Positions 50,001 through 59,711 of a stretch of DNA of 64,000 nt are shown piece after piece. The position numbers and the translations under genes were made by a program. The stretch is from an uncultured Draconibacterium sp. (GTDB lineage: Bacteria; Bacteroidota; Bacteroidia; Bacteroidales; Prolixibacteraceae), in contig NZ_CAJXYQ010000015.1 in assembly GCF_913063105.1 (NCBI RefSeq), positions 1 through 64,000 of the forward strand, written 5' to 3'. Below the pieces are notes generated by a model. That model worked only from the letters and a program-made list of their open reading frames with translations, did not search any database and was not told the origin of the DNA. Each line of letters starts with the position of its first letter. Position 1 is the first letter of the stretch.

Positions 50001-52579
50001 AGGTTGGCGAAAAAATCGAAGTCAGTATTCCGTCATCAAAAGCAGGAAAAGCCTTGGTTAGCCTTGAAAACGGCACTGGAGTATTGGATATGTTTTGGGT
50101 AGAAACCACTGATAAACAAACCCGTTTTACCCTTACCGCCAATAAAAATATGGCGCCTAATTTTTATGTGAATATAAGCCTTTTGCAGCCCTACGGTAAC
50201 AACGAAAACGATGCGCCACTGCGTCTTTACGGTATTATCCCGATTGGTGTCGACGATGATGAAACTATTCTTCGTCCGCAAATAAAAACGGCATCAGAAA
50301 TTGAGCCGGAAACGGAATTTACAGTTGAAATAACAGAAGAACACGGAAAACAAATGACCTATACGCTGGCCATTGTTGACGAGGGTTTGCTGGGGCTTAC
50401 CAACTTTAAAACACCAAATCCGCATTACTCTTTTTATCAGCGCGAAGCACTTGGCGTAAAAACCTGGGATATTTACGATTACGTGGCAGGTGCTTACGGT
50501 GCTCGGCTGGAAAAAGCTTTTGCCGTTGGCGGCGATGACAGTATGGTAGATACTGAGAAAAAGGAAGCCAATCGGTTTAAACCGGTGGTGCAAACTGCAG
50601 GCCCGTTTACTCTTGCCGCCGGCAAAAAACAAAAACACCGGTTTGCAATGCCAAATTATGTGGGAGCAGTTCGCATTATGGTTGTTGCCGGAAATAAGGG
50701 AGCATACGGTGCGAATGAATTATCGGTGCCTGTGCGAAAAGGTCTGATGTTGCTGGCTACAGCTCCGCGGAAGTTGGCGCCTAACGAGGAGTTTGAGTTG
50801 CCGGTAGAAGTTTTTGCAATGAAAGATGTGGTGAAAAATGTTAGCATTTCGCTTTCAACAAACAATTTATTTGAACTGGTTGGAGCCGGAACGAATGAGT
50901 TGTATTTTCAGAAACCGGGTGAAAAAATGAGCTTTTTTAAACTAAAAGTAAAAGACAATATTGGAATTGGGAAGATTGTAGTTGAAGCCAAATCAGGAGG
51001 AGAAGAGGCCCGTTATGAAATTGAAATAGACGTTCGGAATCCCAACCTGCCTGTGCTTGTTCAGCAGTCAAAATTGATTAACGGTGGCGAAACCTGGCAA
51101 ACGAGCATTCAGTGTCCGGGAACCGCAGGCACAAACGAAAACTGGGTTGAGGTATCGGGTTTTCCCCCGCTTAATCTTGCCAAACACCTCGATTACCTGA
51201 TTCAGTATCCGCATGGTTGTGCCGAGCAGGTAACTTCTACTGTGTTTCCGCAGCTGTTTTTGGCAGACATAACCGAACTTAGCGCTGCCCAAAAATTAGA
51301 AACGGAAAATAATGTACGCCTGGCTCTTGAGAAACTTCAGGCCTACCAGTTGGCAAGCGGTGGTTTTAGTTACTGGCCGGGATCGGAATACGTGAATAAT
51401 TGGGTTGGCATTTACGTGGGGCACTTTTTGTTAATGGCAGAAAGAACCGGCTATAAACTACCACATGGCATGAAAGACCGCTGGTTGCGATTTCAACGTG
51501 CAGAAGCACGCAACTGGAAAGGGAATCAGTATTTTGCCAGGTATCAACAGTTACGTAATTACGATTTAACACAAGCCTACCGGCTTTACACACTGGCTTT
51601 GGCCGGTAACCCCGATATTGGAGCAATGAACCGCTTGCGCGAGAAAGACAATAAACCGGTAGAGGTGAGCTGGCGACTGGCTTCAGCTTATGTGTTAGCC
51701 GGGAAAAAGGAAGCCGCGGAACAGTTGGTTAACGGTATTGGTACAGAAGTAAAACACTATTCGGAGTTTAGTGGAACTTATGGCTCGTCGTTACGCGACA
51801 AGGCTATGTTTTTGGAGTCGCTTTTATTGCTTGACGATAAAGAGAATGCTTTTGAAATGCTTAAACATATTTCGGAAGAAATAAATGCCGAAAGCTGGTT
51901 AAGTACCCAAACTGCCGCGTGGTGCCTGATGTCGGCAGCTCGCTTTGCCGAAAAATATTATACGGCAGATAGCGATACCAAATTCGATTTGGTGGCAGCA
52001 GGTGAAAAACACCGGATACAAACAAAAGTTCCGGTTGTTACAATTCCTGTAGGGAACTCAGACTCAAGGGAGGCAGAACTTCAGTTTACGAATGAAGGTG
52101 CTGCCGCTACCTTTGTGCGGTTGATGTCAAAAGGTATACCTTCAGGAATAGATTCACTTTCTTCCGCCAGTAATTTAATGCTAAACGTTAAATACCTCGA
52201 CACTGCGGGTAAGCCAATACTGCCGCAAGCAATAAAGCAAGGAACGGATTTTAAAATGGAGCTTACGGTTAAACATCCGGGCAGGCGGGTTGATTATAAA
52301 GAAATGGTTCTTGCAACGCTTATTCCATCAGGCTGGGAGATACTAAATAAACGCCTTGGTGGCATGTCTGATAAAAATGCCGGTTTTGATTACCAGGACA
52401 TTCGCGACGATCGGATTTATACCTATTTTGATTTGGCTGCCAACGAAGAAAAGACCTTCGTGTTTTATTTAAATGCGGCTTACAAAGGGCAGTTTTACAA
52501 GGCACCTGTAAGTTGCGAAGCCATGTACGATAATTCGGTGCGCGCAAAACTCGGCGGGCAAATAATTGAAGTGAAGTAG
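47057..52579 (+). CDS. alpha-2-macroglobulin family lipoprotein with thioester
   Basis: 1840 residues. Signal peptide with lipobox ending at Cys18 (FTVSC). A large protein of macroglobulin beta domains, including MG2 (about 600-700), a bait-like region, and an alpha-helical thioester domain with GCAEQ, Cys1388-Gln1391 forming the expected thioester. Bacterial macroglobulins trap attacking proteases in the periplasm. The type with the thioester, next to pbpC, is the YfhM type: guard plus repair of the cell wall. The tail carries the complement-like receptor-binding domain. The gene ends 71 bases before pbpC. Confidence 0.93.
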   Translation: MKKFIFPIFFLLVFTVSCKKNEKKISGTDATFTHYVQAFTSGVVSTRTTISIYLAQPLQEVSIPEDLFRFSPKVQGKTVRVSDRIIEFRPNEPLLPGMTYEVTFALGKLLTLDKQLQVMPFSFSTVEQSFSVTVDGLSNYDDVGTNLMQLKACVLTADIADAAPVEALVSASCEGDELPINWIHDADGRKHFFTIDSIVRKADEPAELLVHWDGKALGVDLSGQKKLEVPALSDFKVLDASVVQQPEQCVEIRFSDPLLKGQDLEGLIELENNPEIKLELDGNLLKAWTGKRASGELSLSVHAGIKSSNYARLTTPTNFLLQFTNAEPQVRLLGKGVIVPRNESMVFPFEAISLNAVDVRVIQVYKNNVHQFFQNNRIDGQNNLKQVGRMVYQGKVDLHSAEPINYSKWNTFKIDLTKLLTVEQGAIYRVELRFRKEYSLCSCSDENPDGTLSEIALNENEAYKTEWDSPGWYGGYYYPSGYDWRERDNPCHVSYYNSGRFVSRNIMVSQLGIVAKEGKNQHLKFAVSNILSTEPLGDVELKLFNFQQQIIETIKTDARGFAEVDLSKKPFLLVAQKGEQFGYLRLDDGTALSVSNFNVSGQVITGGMKGFIYGERDVWRPGDTLFLNFILETKAVQSENHPVIFSLYNPKDQQVNRRVVTSNENGFYSLTTTTTSDAPTGNWRAEVQVGNSRFSKRIKIESIKPNRLKIELDLPDDKTLEVKDTKLPMAATWLHGSPANALKAKVEVVLAKTKTEFENFKQYSFNDPATRFSKQEQIIFDGKLDESGEAIIPFNLEGLEDAPGMLNAWFTSRVFENGGDFSTALTSAKYSPFKSYVGVRMHESEDNWYKTDTDYLPEIVTVDGKGNPVSGADLEVRLYKINWRWWWESGSENLAHYVSGSYYQPVKSWNINNAAHASKIKLNVKYNNWQDNGRYFLWVKNTSSGHAAGTTFYMSEWGGWRSEGMEQGATMLNISTDKDRYKVGEKIEVSIPSSKAGKALVSLENGTGVLDMFWVETTDKQTRFTLTANKNMAPNFYVNISLLQPYGNNENDAPLRLYGIIPIGVDDDETILRPQIKTASEIEPETEFTVEITEEHGKQMTYTLAIVDEGLLGLTNFKTPNPHYSFYQREALGVKTWDIYDYVAGAYGARLEKAFAVGGDDSMVDTEKKEANRFKPVVQTAGPFTLAAGKKQKHRFAMPNYVGAVRIMVVAGNKGAYGANELSVPVRKGLMLLATAPRKLAPNEEFELPVEVFAMKDVVKNVSISLSTNNLFELVGAGTNELYFQKPGEKMSFFKLKVKDNIGIGKIVVEAKSGGEEARYEIEIDVRNPNLPVLVQQSKLINGGETWQTSIQCPGTAGTNENWVEVSGFPPLNLAKHLDYLIQYPHGCAEQVTSTVFPQLFLADITELSAAQKLETENNVRLALEKLQAYQLASGGFSYWPGSEYVNNWVGIYVGHFLLMAERTGYKLPHGMKDRWLRFQRAEARNWKGNQYFARYQQLRNYDLTQAYRLYTLALAGNPDIGAMNRLREKDNKPVEVSWRLASAYVLAGKKEAAEQLVNGIGTEVKHYSEFSGTYGSSLRDKAMFLESLLLLDDKENAFEMLKHISEEINAESWLSTQTAAWCLMSAARFAEKYYTADSDTKFDLVAAGEKHRIQTKVPVVTIPVGNSDSREAELQFTNEGAAATFVRLMSKGIPSGIDSLSSASNLMLNVKYLDTAGKPILPQAIKQGTDFKMELTVKHPGRRVDYKEMVLATLIPSGWEILNKRLGGMSDKNAGFDYQDIRDDRIYTYFDLAANEEKTFVFYLNAAYKGQFYKAPVSCEAMYDNSVRAKLGGQIIEVK

Positions 52580-52650
52580 ATACTTGGTAATGGGTGAGTA
52601 GGACGATTGTCAATGAGCGTTCAAAAAAATAGTAATTGTGTGTTTTGGTA

Positions 52651-55017
52651 ATGAATAAGAATTCGAATAGCAGAAAATCAGGGATAAAAAGTATTCTTCT
52701 TATTTCAGCAGTAGGCTTAGTCCTTTTTTTTATTGCCGGCGAAGTTTTTGTTCCACGACCCTTGTTTAATGCTTCTTATTCAACGGTTTTAGAAAGCGAC
52801 AACGGAAATTTGCTGGGTGCCCGCATTGCAGCCGACGAACAATGGCGATTCCCTGCGGTTGACAGCGTTTCATTAAAATACAAAACGTGTTTGTTGCAAT
52901 TCGAGGATCGTTACTTTTACCGCCATCCCGGTATAAATCCAATAGCTCTGGTGCGGGCCATGCTGCAAAATAGTAAAGCAGGCAAAATTGTTAGCGGCGG
53001 AAGTACCATAACCATGCAGTTGTGCCGACTTGCCCGCGGCAACAAAAAACGAAACCTAAAAAATAAAGTGGTAGAAATGTTTTGGGCCTTGCATACCGAG
53101 TTGCGGTATTCGAAAACTGAAATATTGACAATGTATGCTTCGCATGCACCTTTTGGTGGAAATGTTGTTGGGATTGATGCGGCCTCTTGGCGGTATTTCG
53201 GAAGAGAAAACCACCAGCTGTCGTGGGCCGAATCGGCAACACTGGCTGTATTACCTAATGCCCCCGCCCTGATTTACCCGGGGCGCGCTGATATTCAGTT
53301 AAAAAACAAACGAAATTACCTTTTGCAAAAACTGTTAAAATCAGAGATTATTGATAGCTTAACTTTTGATTTGGCTATTACCGAGCCATTGCCTGAAAAG
53401 GTTAATGCTTTGCCAAATTTTGCTTTTCATTTAACCGAAAAGGCAAAGCACGAAAAGGTGGGGCAACGACTAAAATCGACCATAGATTTTGAGCTGCAAA
53501 AACATACAAATGCTATAGTGGTGCGGCATCAGCAGAAACTGAAACAAAATCATATAAATAACATGGCGGTTTTGGTGGCAGAAGTGTCATCAAAAAAAGT
53601 AAAGGCCTATGTGGGGAATGTGCCAAAAAACGAAGCAGAAAACCATGCAGCACAGGTAGATGTTATTCAGGCGCCACGAAGTACAGGCAGTATTCTTAAG
53701 CCTCTTTTATATGCAAAAATGCTGGATGAAGGCTTGCTGCTGCCAACCATGCTCATTCCCGATATTCCTATTCGTTTTGGTGGTTTTACCCCCATGAATT
53801 TTGATCGCCGCTACAATGGAGCGGTGCCAGCACAGGAGGCTTTGGCCAGGTCATTAAATATTCCGGCAGTTCATATGTTGCGCGATTATGGCGTTCCGGC
53901 CTTCTATTCATTTTTAAAAAAGACAGGAATGTCAACACTTTCGCATCAGCCCGATTATTATGGATTATCGCTGATTTTAGGCGGAGCAGAAATAACACTC
54001 TGGGATTTGGCGGGAATGTATACATCGCTGGCCGGAGTGTTGCAGACCTACAACCAAAACGATGGACTATATCTGTCTGATCCATTTTCTCCTTTACGTT
54101 GGAACGAAGAAACGGAAACAGCAGAAAGAAGAGAGCTTGAGCAAGCAGAACTTAGGGCAGCTTCGGTTTATTCTACATTTGAGGCTCTGTTAAATGTTCA
54201 GCGTCCGGAATCGGAAAGCGGCTGGGAGCATTTTGCACGCCGCAAACTTATTGCCTGGAAAACAGGTACCAGCTTTGGCTTTCGCGATGCCTGGGCGGTT
54301 GGTGTAACAAGCGATTATGTTGTTGCTGTTTGGGTGGGTAATGCCGATGGTGAAGGCAGGGCAGGCTTGACCGGTGTTTCCGCCGCAGCACCGGTAATGT
54401 TCGATGTTTTTGCCACATTGCCCGATTCGGAATGGTTTGGCATACCTGCCGATGAAATGGATAGCCTTGAAGTGTGCAGCGAAAGTGGCTTCTTACCCGG
54501 CGAATTTTGCGAAAATACAAAATGGGTTCAGGTGCCTACAGGAAATAAGGCCAGACTGTGCAGCTGGCACCATAAAATACATTTAAACAGTGCAGGTACG
54601 CATCGGGTAAATTCGGCGTGTTATCCGGTTTCTGAAATGACCCATAAAAACTGGTTTGTTTTACCTCCGGCAATGGAATACTACTACAAACAGGTAAATG
54701 TGTTGTATTCCTCACTGCCGCCACTGCTGGCTGGTTGTGAAGAAAATCAGCAACAGCTTGAGTTTATTTATCCACGCGAGTGGAATCGTGTTTTTATTCC
54801 TGTTGAGCTCGATGGCACAAACGGAAAGCTTATTATTGAATTAGCCCATCGCACAAAAGATGCAGAAGTTTTCTGGTATCTTGATGAAAAATTTTGCGGA
54901 ACAACAAGGAGTATTCACCAACTTGAAATAAGACCGGAACCCGGCTGGCATACGGTTCTTGTAAGCGATAATAAGGGAAATATTAGCTCCAAAAAGTTTT
55001 TTGTCGTTAACAATTAG
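52651..55017 (+). CDS. pbpC: penicillin-binding protein 1C
   Basis: 788 residues from the ATG at 52651; five upstream codons are discounted. An N-terminal membrane helix (about 12-32), a GT51 transglycosylase with EDRYFYRHPGINPIALVRA and GGSTITMQLCR, a transpeptidase with SxxK in STGSILKP, and KTGTS, and a C-terminal BiPBP_C domain (about 690-788). PBP1C makes peptidoglycan and is thought to repair damage when the macroglobulin partner is engaged. Here the transpeptidase residues look intact. Confidence 0.94.
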   Translation: MNKNSNSRKSGIKSILLISAVGLVLFFIAGEVFVPRPLFNASYSTVLESDNGNLLGARIAADEQWRFPAVDSVSLKYKTCLLQFEDRYFYRHPGINPIALVRAMLQNSKAGKIVSGGSTITMQLCRLARGNKKRNLKNKVVEMFWALHTELRYSKTEILTMYASHAPFGGNVVGIDAASWRYFGRENHQLSWAESATLAVLPNAPALIYPGRADIQLKNKRNYLLQKLLKSEIIDSLTFDLAITEPLPEKVNALPNFAFHLTEKAKHEKVGQRLKSTIDFELQKHTNAIVVRHQQKLKQNHINNMAVLVAEVSSKKVKAYVGNVPKNEAENHAAQVDVIQAPRSTGSILKPLLYAKMLDEGLLLPTMLIPDIPIRFGGFTPMNFDRRYNGAVPAQEALARSLNIPAVHMLRDYGVPAFYSFLKKTGMSTLSHQPDYYGLSLILGGAEITLWDLAGMYTSLAGVLQTYNQNDGLYLSDPFSPLRWNEETETAERRELEQAELRAASVYSTFEALLNVQRPESESGWEHFARRKLIAWKTGTSFGFRDAWAVGVTSDYVVAVWVGNADGEGRAGLTGVSAAAPVMFDVFATLPDSEWFGIPADEMDSLEVCSESGFLPGEFCENTKWVQVPTGNKARLCSWHHKIHLNSAGTHRVNSACYPVSEMTHKNWFVLPPAMEYYYKQVNVLYSSLPPLLAGCEENQQQLEFIYPREWNRVFIPVELDGTNGKLIIELAHRTKDAEVFWYLDEKFCGTTRSIHQLEIRPEPGWHTVLVSDNKGNISSKKFFVVNN

Positions 55018-55081
55018 TGTTGTTAATGTTATTTCATGCAAAGGATAAGCAAAAGTCATAAACGCGTTTAAGAAAACTTTG

Positions 55082-55089
55082 TAATTTTG
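55082..55089 (+). promoter_or_regulatory. -7 promoter box of ribBA
   Basis: TAATTTTG, exact TAnnTTTG match, 22 bases before the ribBA ATG. The space between pbpC and ribBA is 94 bases, too short for an FMN riboswitch, and none was recognised. Confidence 0.55.
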
Positions 55090-55111
55090 CGGCTGATTTA
55101 AACAGGCAGAT

Positions 55112-56338
55112 ATGACAGAGATTAAACTTAACACAATTCCGGAAGCCATTGCTGCTATTCAGAAAGGCGAGATGGTAATTGTTGTTGATGATGAGGATCG
55201 TGAGAATGAAGGTGATTTAATTATAGCCTCAGAGTTGATTACCACCGAAATCGTCAATTTTATGGCATTAAAGGCCCGTGGCCTTATTTGTGTTGCATTA
55301 ACAGAAGAGCGTTGTGCTGAACTGGACCTTGAGTTGATGGTTGGAAAAAATACATCTTCAAACGAAACTGCATTTACTGTTTCTGTTGATGCCATCCATC
55401 CTGAGGTGTCTACAGGAATTTCGGCCAGCGACCGCGCCATTACCATAAAAATGTTGGTTGACGAAAAAACACGACCGGAACAGCTGGGCAGACCGGGACA
55501 TATTTTCCCGTTAAAAGCAATGGAACGCGGTGTTTTGCGTCGAACCGGACATACGGAGGCAGCGGTTGATTTAGCCCGCCTGGCAGGATTAAAGCCATCG
55601 GGTGTTTTGGTGGAGATAATGAACGAAGACGGAACAATGGCGCGCTTGCCAGAGTTGTACGAATTTGCTCAGGAATATAAACTTAAAATTGTTACCATAA
55701 AAGACCTTATTTCTTTTCTTTTTCAGAGCGAAAGCCTGATTGAACGGGGGGAAGAGGTTGAACTACCTACTCATTACGGAGATTTCAGGGTGGTTCCTTT
55801 CCGGCAAAAATCAAACGGAGCAGAGCATGTTGCCCTGATAAAAGGAGAATGGGAACCAAATGAACCCATTCTGGCGCGTGTTCATTCATCGTGCATGACC
55901 GGAGATATTTTCGGATCGATGCGGTGCGAGTGCGGCGATCAGTTGCACAAATCGATGGAAATGATAGAGGAGGCCGGAAAAGGAGTGATTGTTTACATGA
56001 TGCAGGAAGGCCGTGGAATTGGCTTATTAAATAAAATTGCTGCCTATAAACTTCAGGACCAGGGCCTGGATACTGTTGATGCCAATCTGCACCTTGGTTT
56101 TAAAGCCGATGAACGCGATTATGGAGTAGGTGCACAAATTCTGAGTAACCTGGGGGTTACCAAAATGCGCTTGCTAACCAATAATCCGGTAAAACGGGTT
56201 GGCTTAGAGGGTTACGGTCTTGAGGTGACTGAAATTGTTTCGATGGAAATACCGCCAAACGAATACAATCAACGTTACATGAAAACCAAACGCGACCGAA
56301 TGGGACATCACTTAAAAAGGTTCAATTACGACAAATAG
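55112..56338 (+). CDS. ribBA: bifunctional DHBP synthase / GTP cyclohydrolase II
   Basis: 408 residues. Supplies both precursors of riboflavin: 3,4-dihydroxy-2-butanone 4-phosphate from ribulose 5-phosphate and the pyrimidine from GTP. The RibB half (about 1-203) has [15 protein letters not shown] and RPGHIFPL with [13 protein letters not shown]. The RibA half (about 208-400) binds zinc through C-x10-C-x-C ([17 protein letters not shown]) and has the [10 protein letters not shown] and [14 protein letters not shown] motifs. Flavin supply suits the Rnf, FprA and KefF proteins nearby, though there is no operon link. Confidence 0.96.
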   Translation: MTEIKLNTIPEAIAAIQKGEMVIVVDDEDRENEGDLIIASELITTEIVNFMALKARGLICVALTEERCAELDLELMVGKNTSSNETAFTVSVDAIHPEVSTGISASDRAITIKMLVDEKTRPEQLGRPGHIFPLKAMERGVLRRTGHTEAAVDLARLAGLKPSGVLVEIMNEDGTMARLPELYEFAQEYKLKIVTIKDLISFLFQSESLIERGEEVELPTHYGDFRVVPFRQKSNGAEHVALIKGEWEPNEPILARVHSSCMTGDIFGSMRCECGDQLHKSMEMIEEAGKGVIVYMMQEGRGIGLLNKIAAYKLQDQGLDTVDANLHLGFKADERDYGVGAQILSNLGVTKMRLLTNNPVKRVGLEGYGLEVTEIVSMEIPPNEYNQRYMKTKRDRMGHHLKRFNYDK

Positions 56339-56424
56339 AATCTTTTTAAAAATATTAATAAGGATTCTGTTTGTTTCGATATTTTTATGATTTATCGTTA
56401 GATTTGTTTTTTAAATCTAATCTG

Positions 56425-57966
56425 ATGAAACATATCTTTACCATCCTGCTGCTGCTATTGCCAATGTTATTGTTGGCGGCAGAAAAAGGCAAACAACCAC
56501 ACATTATTTTTATAATGACCGATCAGCAGCGCGCTGATGCTTTGGGGTGTATGGGCAATAGTGCAGTAATTACGCCAAATATTGATGATATTGCCGCTGC
56601 AGGAGTAACTTTTGTAAATGCTTATTCGTCGGTGCCCAGTTGTACGCCTGCCCGTGCCGGTTTGCTTACCGGAATGGCTCCCTGGAACCACGGCATGCTG
56701 GGTTACGGCAGGGTAGCGCGCAGGTATAAATACGAAATGCCACGCATGCTTCGCCAGGCAGGTTACTATACTTTTGGTATTGGTAAAATGCATTGGTATC
56801 CGCAAAAAGCGTTGCATGGTTTTCACGGAACATTAACCGACGAGAGTGGCCGTGTTGAACAAGATGGCTATGTGAGTGATTACCGCGATTGGTTTAAACT
56901 GCAGGCGCCCGGAAAAAATCCCGACGAAACAGGAATTGGCTGGAATGAGCATCGTGCCGGAGTGTACAAACTTAACGAAAACCTGCACCCAACCTACTGG
57001 ACGGGGCAAATGGCAGTTGACTTAATCAATAATTATAACCTGGATAAACCCCTTTTTCTGAAGGTTTCTTTTGCCAGGCCACACAGCCCGTACGACCCGC
57101 CGCAACGCTTTCTCAATCAATATGAAAATGTTAAAATTCGTGCGCCGTACTATGGTAGTTGGGCCAAAAAGTTTGAAAATGAAGCTGGCGGCAAAGATGC
57201 TGCATATGGCAATTTCGGGCAAGAGCATGCCATAAACAGCCGAAAACATTACTATGCAAACATTACTTTTATTGATGACATGGTTGGAAAAATAGTGGCG
57301 GCTTTAAAAAGTAAAGGAATGTACGATGATGCCATTATTTGTTTTACCTCAGACCACGGCGATATGCTTGGCGACCATAATCACTGGCGCAAAACTTACG
57401 CCTACGAGGGCTCGTCAAATATTCCCTTTGTACTAAAATGGCCCGAATCTTTACCAGGGCAGCTCAAGGGTGGCGAATACCTGAAACAAGTTGTGGAATT
57501 GCGCGATTTTTTACCCACGTTTCTTGATTTTGCCGGTGCGAGAATTCCTGAAGAAATGGATGGCATTTCAGTAAAAGCACTCATTGAAAACCCCCATTCA
57601 GAATGGCGGGAATATATTGATCTGGAACATGCAACAACTTACAGCAACGAAAACTATTGGTGTGCTTTAACAGATGGTGTATGGAAATACATCTGGTTTT
57701 TTAGAACAGGAGAGGAGCAACTATTTAACTTAGAACAAGACCCGGGAGAATTAACAAACCTGGCAGCTGTTGAAGAAGAACAAATAAAAACCTGGCAACG
57801 CAAAATGGTTGAGCACCTGGCAGAAAGAGGAGATGGTTTTGTAAAAAACAAGCAACTGGTTAAACGCGAAACCACCTTGCTTTACAGCCCCAATTTCCCA
57901 AAAGATGCACGCTCTGAGCAAGAACGCATCACAGATTGGCGCTCAGTTTACAAAGGAATTGATTAA
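56425..57966 (+). CDS. secreted sulfatase (formylglycine type)
   Basis: 513 residues from the ATG at 56425, which opens a signal peptide (about 1-18). Type I sulfatase: DQQRADAL metal-binding start and the modification motif CTPARAGLLTG with Cys73, the residue turned into formylglycine. Further motifs: GKMHWYPQ, ARPHSPYDPP and SDHGDMLGDHN with metal ligands. Cys-type sulfatases need an anaerobic or aerobic maturase; none is in the window. The substrate, a sulfated glycan or ester, cannot be told. A PQQ-type propeller gene follows after 28 bases. Confidence 0.9.
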   Translation: MKHIFTILLLLLPMLLLAAEKGKQPHIIFIMTDQQRADALGCMGNSAVITPNIDDIAAAGVTFVNAYSSVPSCTPARAGLLTGMAPWNHGMLGYGRVARRYKYEMPRMLRQAGYYTFGIGKMHWYPQKALHGFHGTLTDESGRVEQDGYVSDYRDWFKLQAPGKNPDETGIGWNEHRAGVYKLNENLHPTYWTGQMAVDLINNYNLDKPLFLKVSFARPHSPYDPPQRFLNQYENVKIRAPYYGSWAKKFENEAGGKDAAYGNFGQEHAINSRKHYYANITFIDDMVGKIVAALKSKGMYDDAIICFTSDHGDMLGDHNHWRKTYAYEGSSNIPFVLKWPESLPGQLKGGEYLKQVVELRDFLPTFLDFAGARIPEEMDGISVKALIENPHSEWREYIDLEHATTYSNENYWCALTDGVWKYIWFFRTGEEQLFNLEQDPGELTNLAAVEEEQIKTWQRKMVEHLAERGDGFVKNKQLVKRETTLLYSPNFPKDARSEQERITDWRSVYKGID

Positions 57967-57994
57967 ATTTCTGCCGAAAATCAAATATACAATC

Positions 57995-59272
57995 ATGAAA
58001 ATACTACCTGTTTTAATACTATTGTTTGCTTTTGTTGGATCAGTTGTGGCCCAGGACTGGCCCGACTGGCGAGGAACCAATAGAGATGCCATATGGAAAT
58101 CAGAAAATATTATTGAAAAATTTGAATCGGATACCATCGCTATAAAATGGAGAGTGCCAATAAATCCGGGCTACTCGGGGCCTACCGTGGCAAACGGAAA
58201 AGTGTATTTAAGCGATAGAATTGAAAAACCCGTTTCGCAAGAGCGCGTACTGTGCTTTGATGAAACAAGTGGAAAAATGCTTTGGGAATTTACCTATGAT
58301 TGTGAATATTCGGGAATTGGCTATCCTGCAGGCCCCAGAGCCTCTGTTGTTATTCATGAAAATAAAGCTTATACTCTGGGAAGCATGGGGGATTTGTTTT
58401 GTTTTGATGCAGAAAAGGGAAGTGTAATTTGGGAAAAGAACCTGAACAAAGCTTACGAAATAAACATGCCCATTTGGGGTATTGCTTCCACCCCGCTAAT
58501 TGTTAAAAACAAGCTGATTGTTCATGTAAGCGGCAACAATAATGCAGGTATTGTTGCTTTTGATAAAAACACCGGAAACGAAATTTGGCGAAATTTAAAC
58601 GACCGCGCAGGTTATTCGGCACCAATTCTAATTGAAAAGAATGGGAAGCAGGTTGTTGTAAACTGGACCGAACATAGCCTTTCGGGTTTAAACCCGGAAA
58701 CCGGCGAAGTTTATTGGCGTTTTCCGTGGCAAACAGGTTCGGGAATGAGCATTGCCACCCCGGTTTTATCTGATGACCATATTTTTGTTAGCGCTTTTTA
58801 CAGCGGCTCGCTTCTGATAAAACTGGGTAACGACTATACAACTGCCGAAAAAGTATGGCAACGCGAAGGAGAAAGCGAACGAAAAACAGATGCCCTGCAT
58901 TGTGTGATGAATACTCCAATAATTTTGGGCAAGTACATTTATGGCGTTGATAGTTACGGCGAATTGCGCTGTCTTGATTTTAATACAGGCGATAGAATTT
59001 GGGAGGATCAAACGGCAGTGAAAAAGGCAAGATGGGCCAATATTCATTTTGTACAACACCAAGAAAACATTTGGATGTTTAACGAACAAGGCGAACTTTT
59101 AATTACTCAATTATCGCCCAATGGTTTTAACGAAATTAGCAGAACATTTTTAATAGCACCAACACGTAAGCAATTGGGGCGTGGTGTATGTTGGTCGCAT
59201 CCGGCTTTTGCCAACCAACATATATTTATCAGAAACGATGAAGAACTGGTGTGTGCTTCGTTGCAGAAATAA
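57995..59272 (+). CDS. exported PQQ-type beta-propeller protein
   Basis: 425 residues from the ATG at 57995, which starts a signal peptide (about 1-19, ending VVAQ); a longer in-frame start would lie inside the sulfatase gene. It carries PQQ-like propeller repeats with Trp docking motifs (KIMLWEFTYD-, GSVIWEKNL-, GNEIWRNL-, GDRIWED-like) and begins DWPDWRGTNRDA, a common opening in planctomycete and Bacteroidota propeller proteins. There is no dehydrogenase active site that I can recognise, so it is likely structural or binding. Co-transcribed with the sulfatase. Confidence 0.82.
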   Translation: MKILPVLILLFAFVGSVVAQDWPDWRGTNRDAIWKSENIIEKFESDTIAIKWRVPINPGYSGPTVANGKVYLSDRIEKPVSQERVLCFDETSGKMLWEFTYDCEYSGIGYPAGPRASVVIHENKAYTLGSMGDLFCFDAEKGSVIWEKNLNKAYEINMPIWGIASTPLIVKNKLIVHVSGNNNAGIVAFDKNTGNEIWRNLNDRAGYSAPILIEKNGKQVVVNWTEHSLSGLNPETGEVYWRFPWQTGSGMSIATPVLSDDHIFVSAFYSGSLLIKLGNDYTTAEKVWQREGESERKTDALHCVMNTPIILGKYIYGVDSYGELRCLDFNTGDRIWEDQTAVKKARWANIHFVQHQENIWMFNEQGELLITQLSPNGFNEISRTFLIAPTRKQLGRGVCWSHPAFANQHIFIRNDEELVCASLQK

Positions 59273-59371
59273 GGTGGTATTGCCTGTCGTCTTCCAAATA
59301 TTATTTGGGTTTGAATTCTAATAAAAGCATATTATTATGTACATTTACTAAAATTTTAAATCTCAAAACAA

Positions 59372-59662
59372 ATGGATGGAAAAACAAAAGCAATTGTTGC
59401 ACACATTACCTGGATTGGTTGGATTATTGCCCTGATTATTAACTCGAATGAAAAAGATGAACTGGCAAGTTTCTACATTCGTCAAATGCTTGGTTTGTGG
59501 TTATTCTCTTTAGTAATCACCTTTATTCCAATCATAAATATTTTTGGCTGGATTATTACCCTGGTGTTTTGGATTATAAGTTTAATCGGAGCAATTAACG
59601 GAGAACAAAAAGAAATTCCATGGGTTGGGAAGCTTTTCCAGGATTGGTTTAAGGCATTGTAG
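59372..59662 (+). CDS. small membrane protein, DUF4870-like
   Basis: 96 residues with two to three membrane segments (about 6-24, 38-85) and a polar C-terminus ending in WFKAL. Resembles the DUF4870 family of short integral membrane proteins: it has the early HITWIGWIIAL, the FYIRQMLGLWLF region and the GAINGEQKEIPWVG end. Function unknown. It is monocistronic, with a clear terminator, and lies tail to tail with the Spy-like gene. Confidence 0.75.
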   Translation: MDGKTKAIVAHITWIGWIIALIINSNEKDELASFYIRQMLGLWLFSLVITFIPIINIFGWIITLVFWIISLIGAINGEQKEIPWVGKLFQDWFKAL

Positions 59663-59680
59663 TTCTACAAAAAACAAAAT

Positions 59681-59711
59681 AAAAAAAACAGGCTTTTGGC
59701 CTGTTTTTTTT
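59681..59711. terminator. bidirectional terminator
   Basis: Stem ACAGGC/GCCTGT with a 5-nt loop between runs of A and T on both sides, shared by the small membrane protein gene and the convergent Spy-like gene. Confidence 0.85.

Noticed and set aside
55018-55111. FMN riboswitch before ribBA
   Set aside because: The intergenic space is 94 bases and the -7 box lies 22 bases before the ATG, leaving no room; no conserved FMN element was seen.
56340-56372. AGAATC/GATTCT hairpin after ribBA as a terminator
   Set aside because: Six-base stem with a long loop and no T-run; too weak to call.
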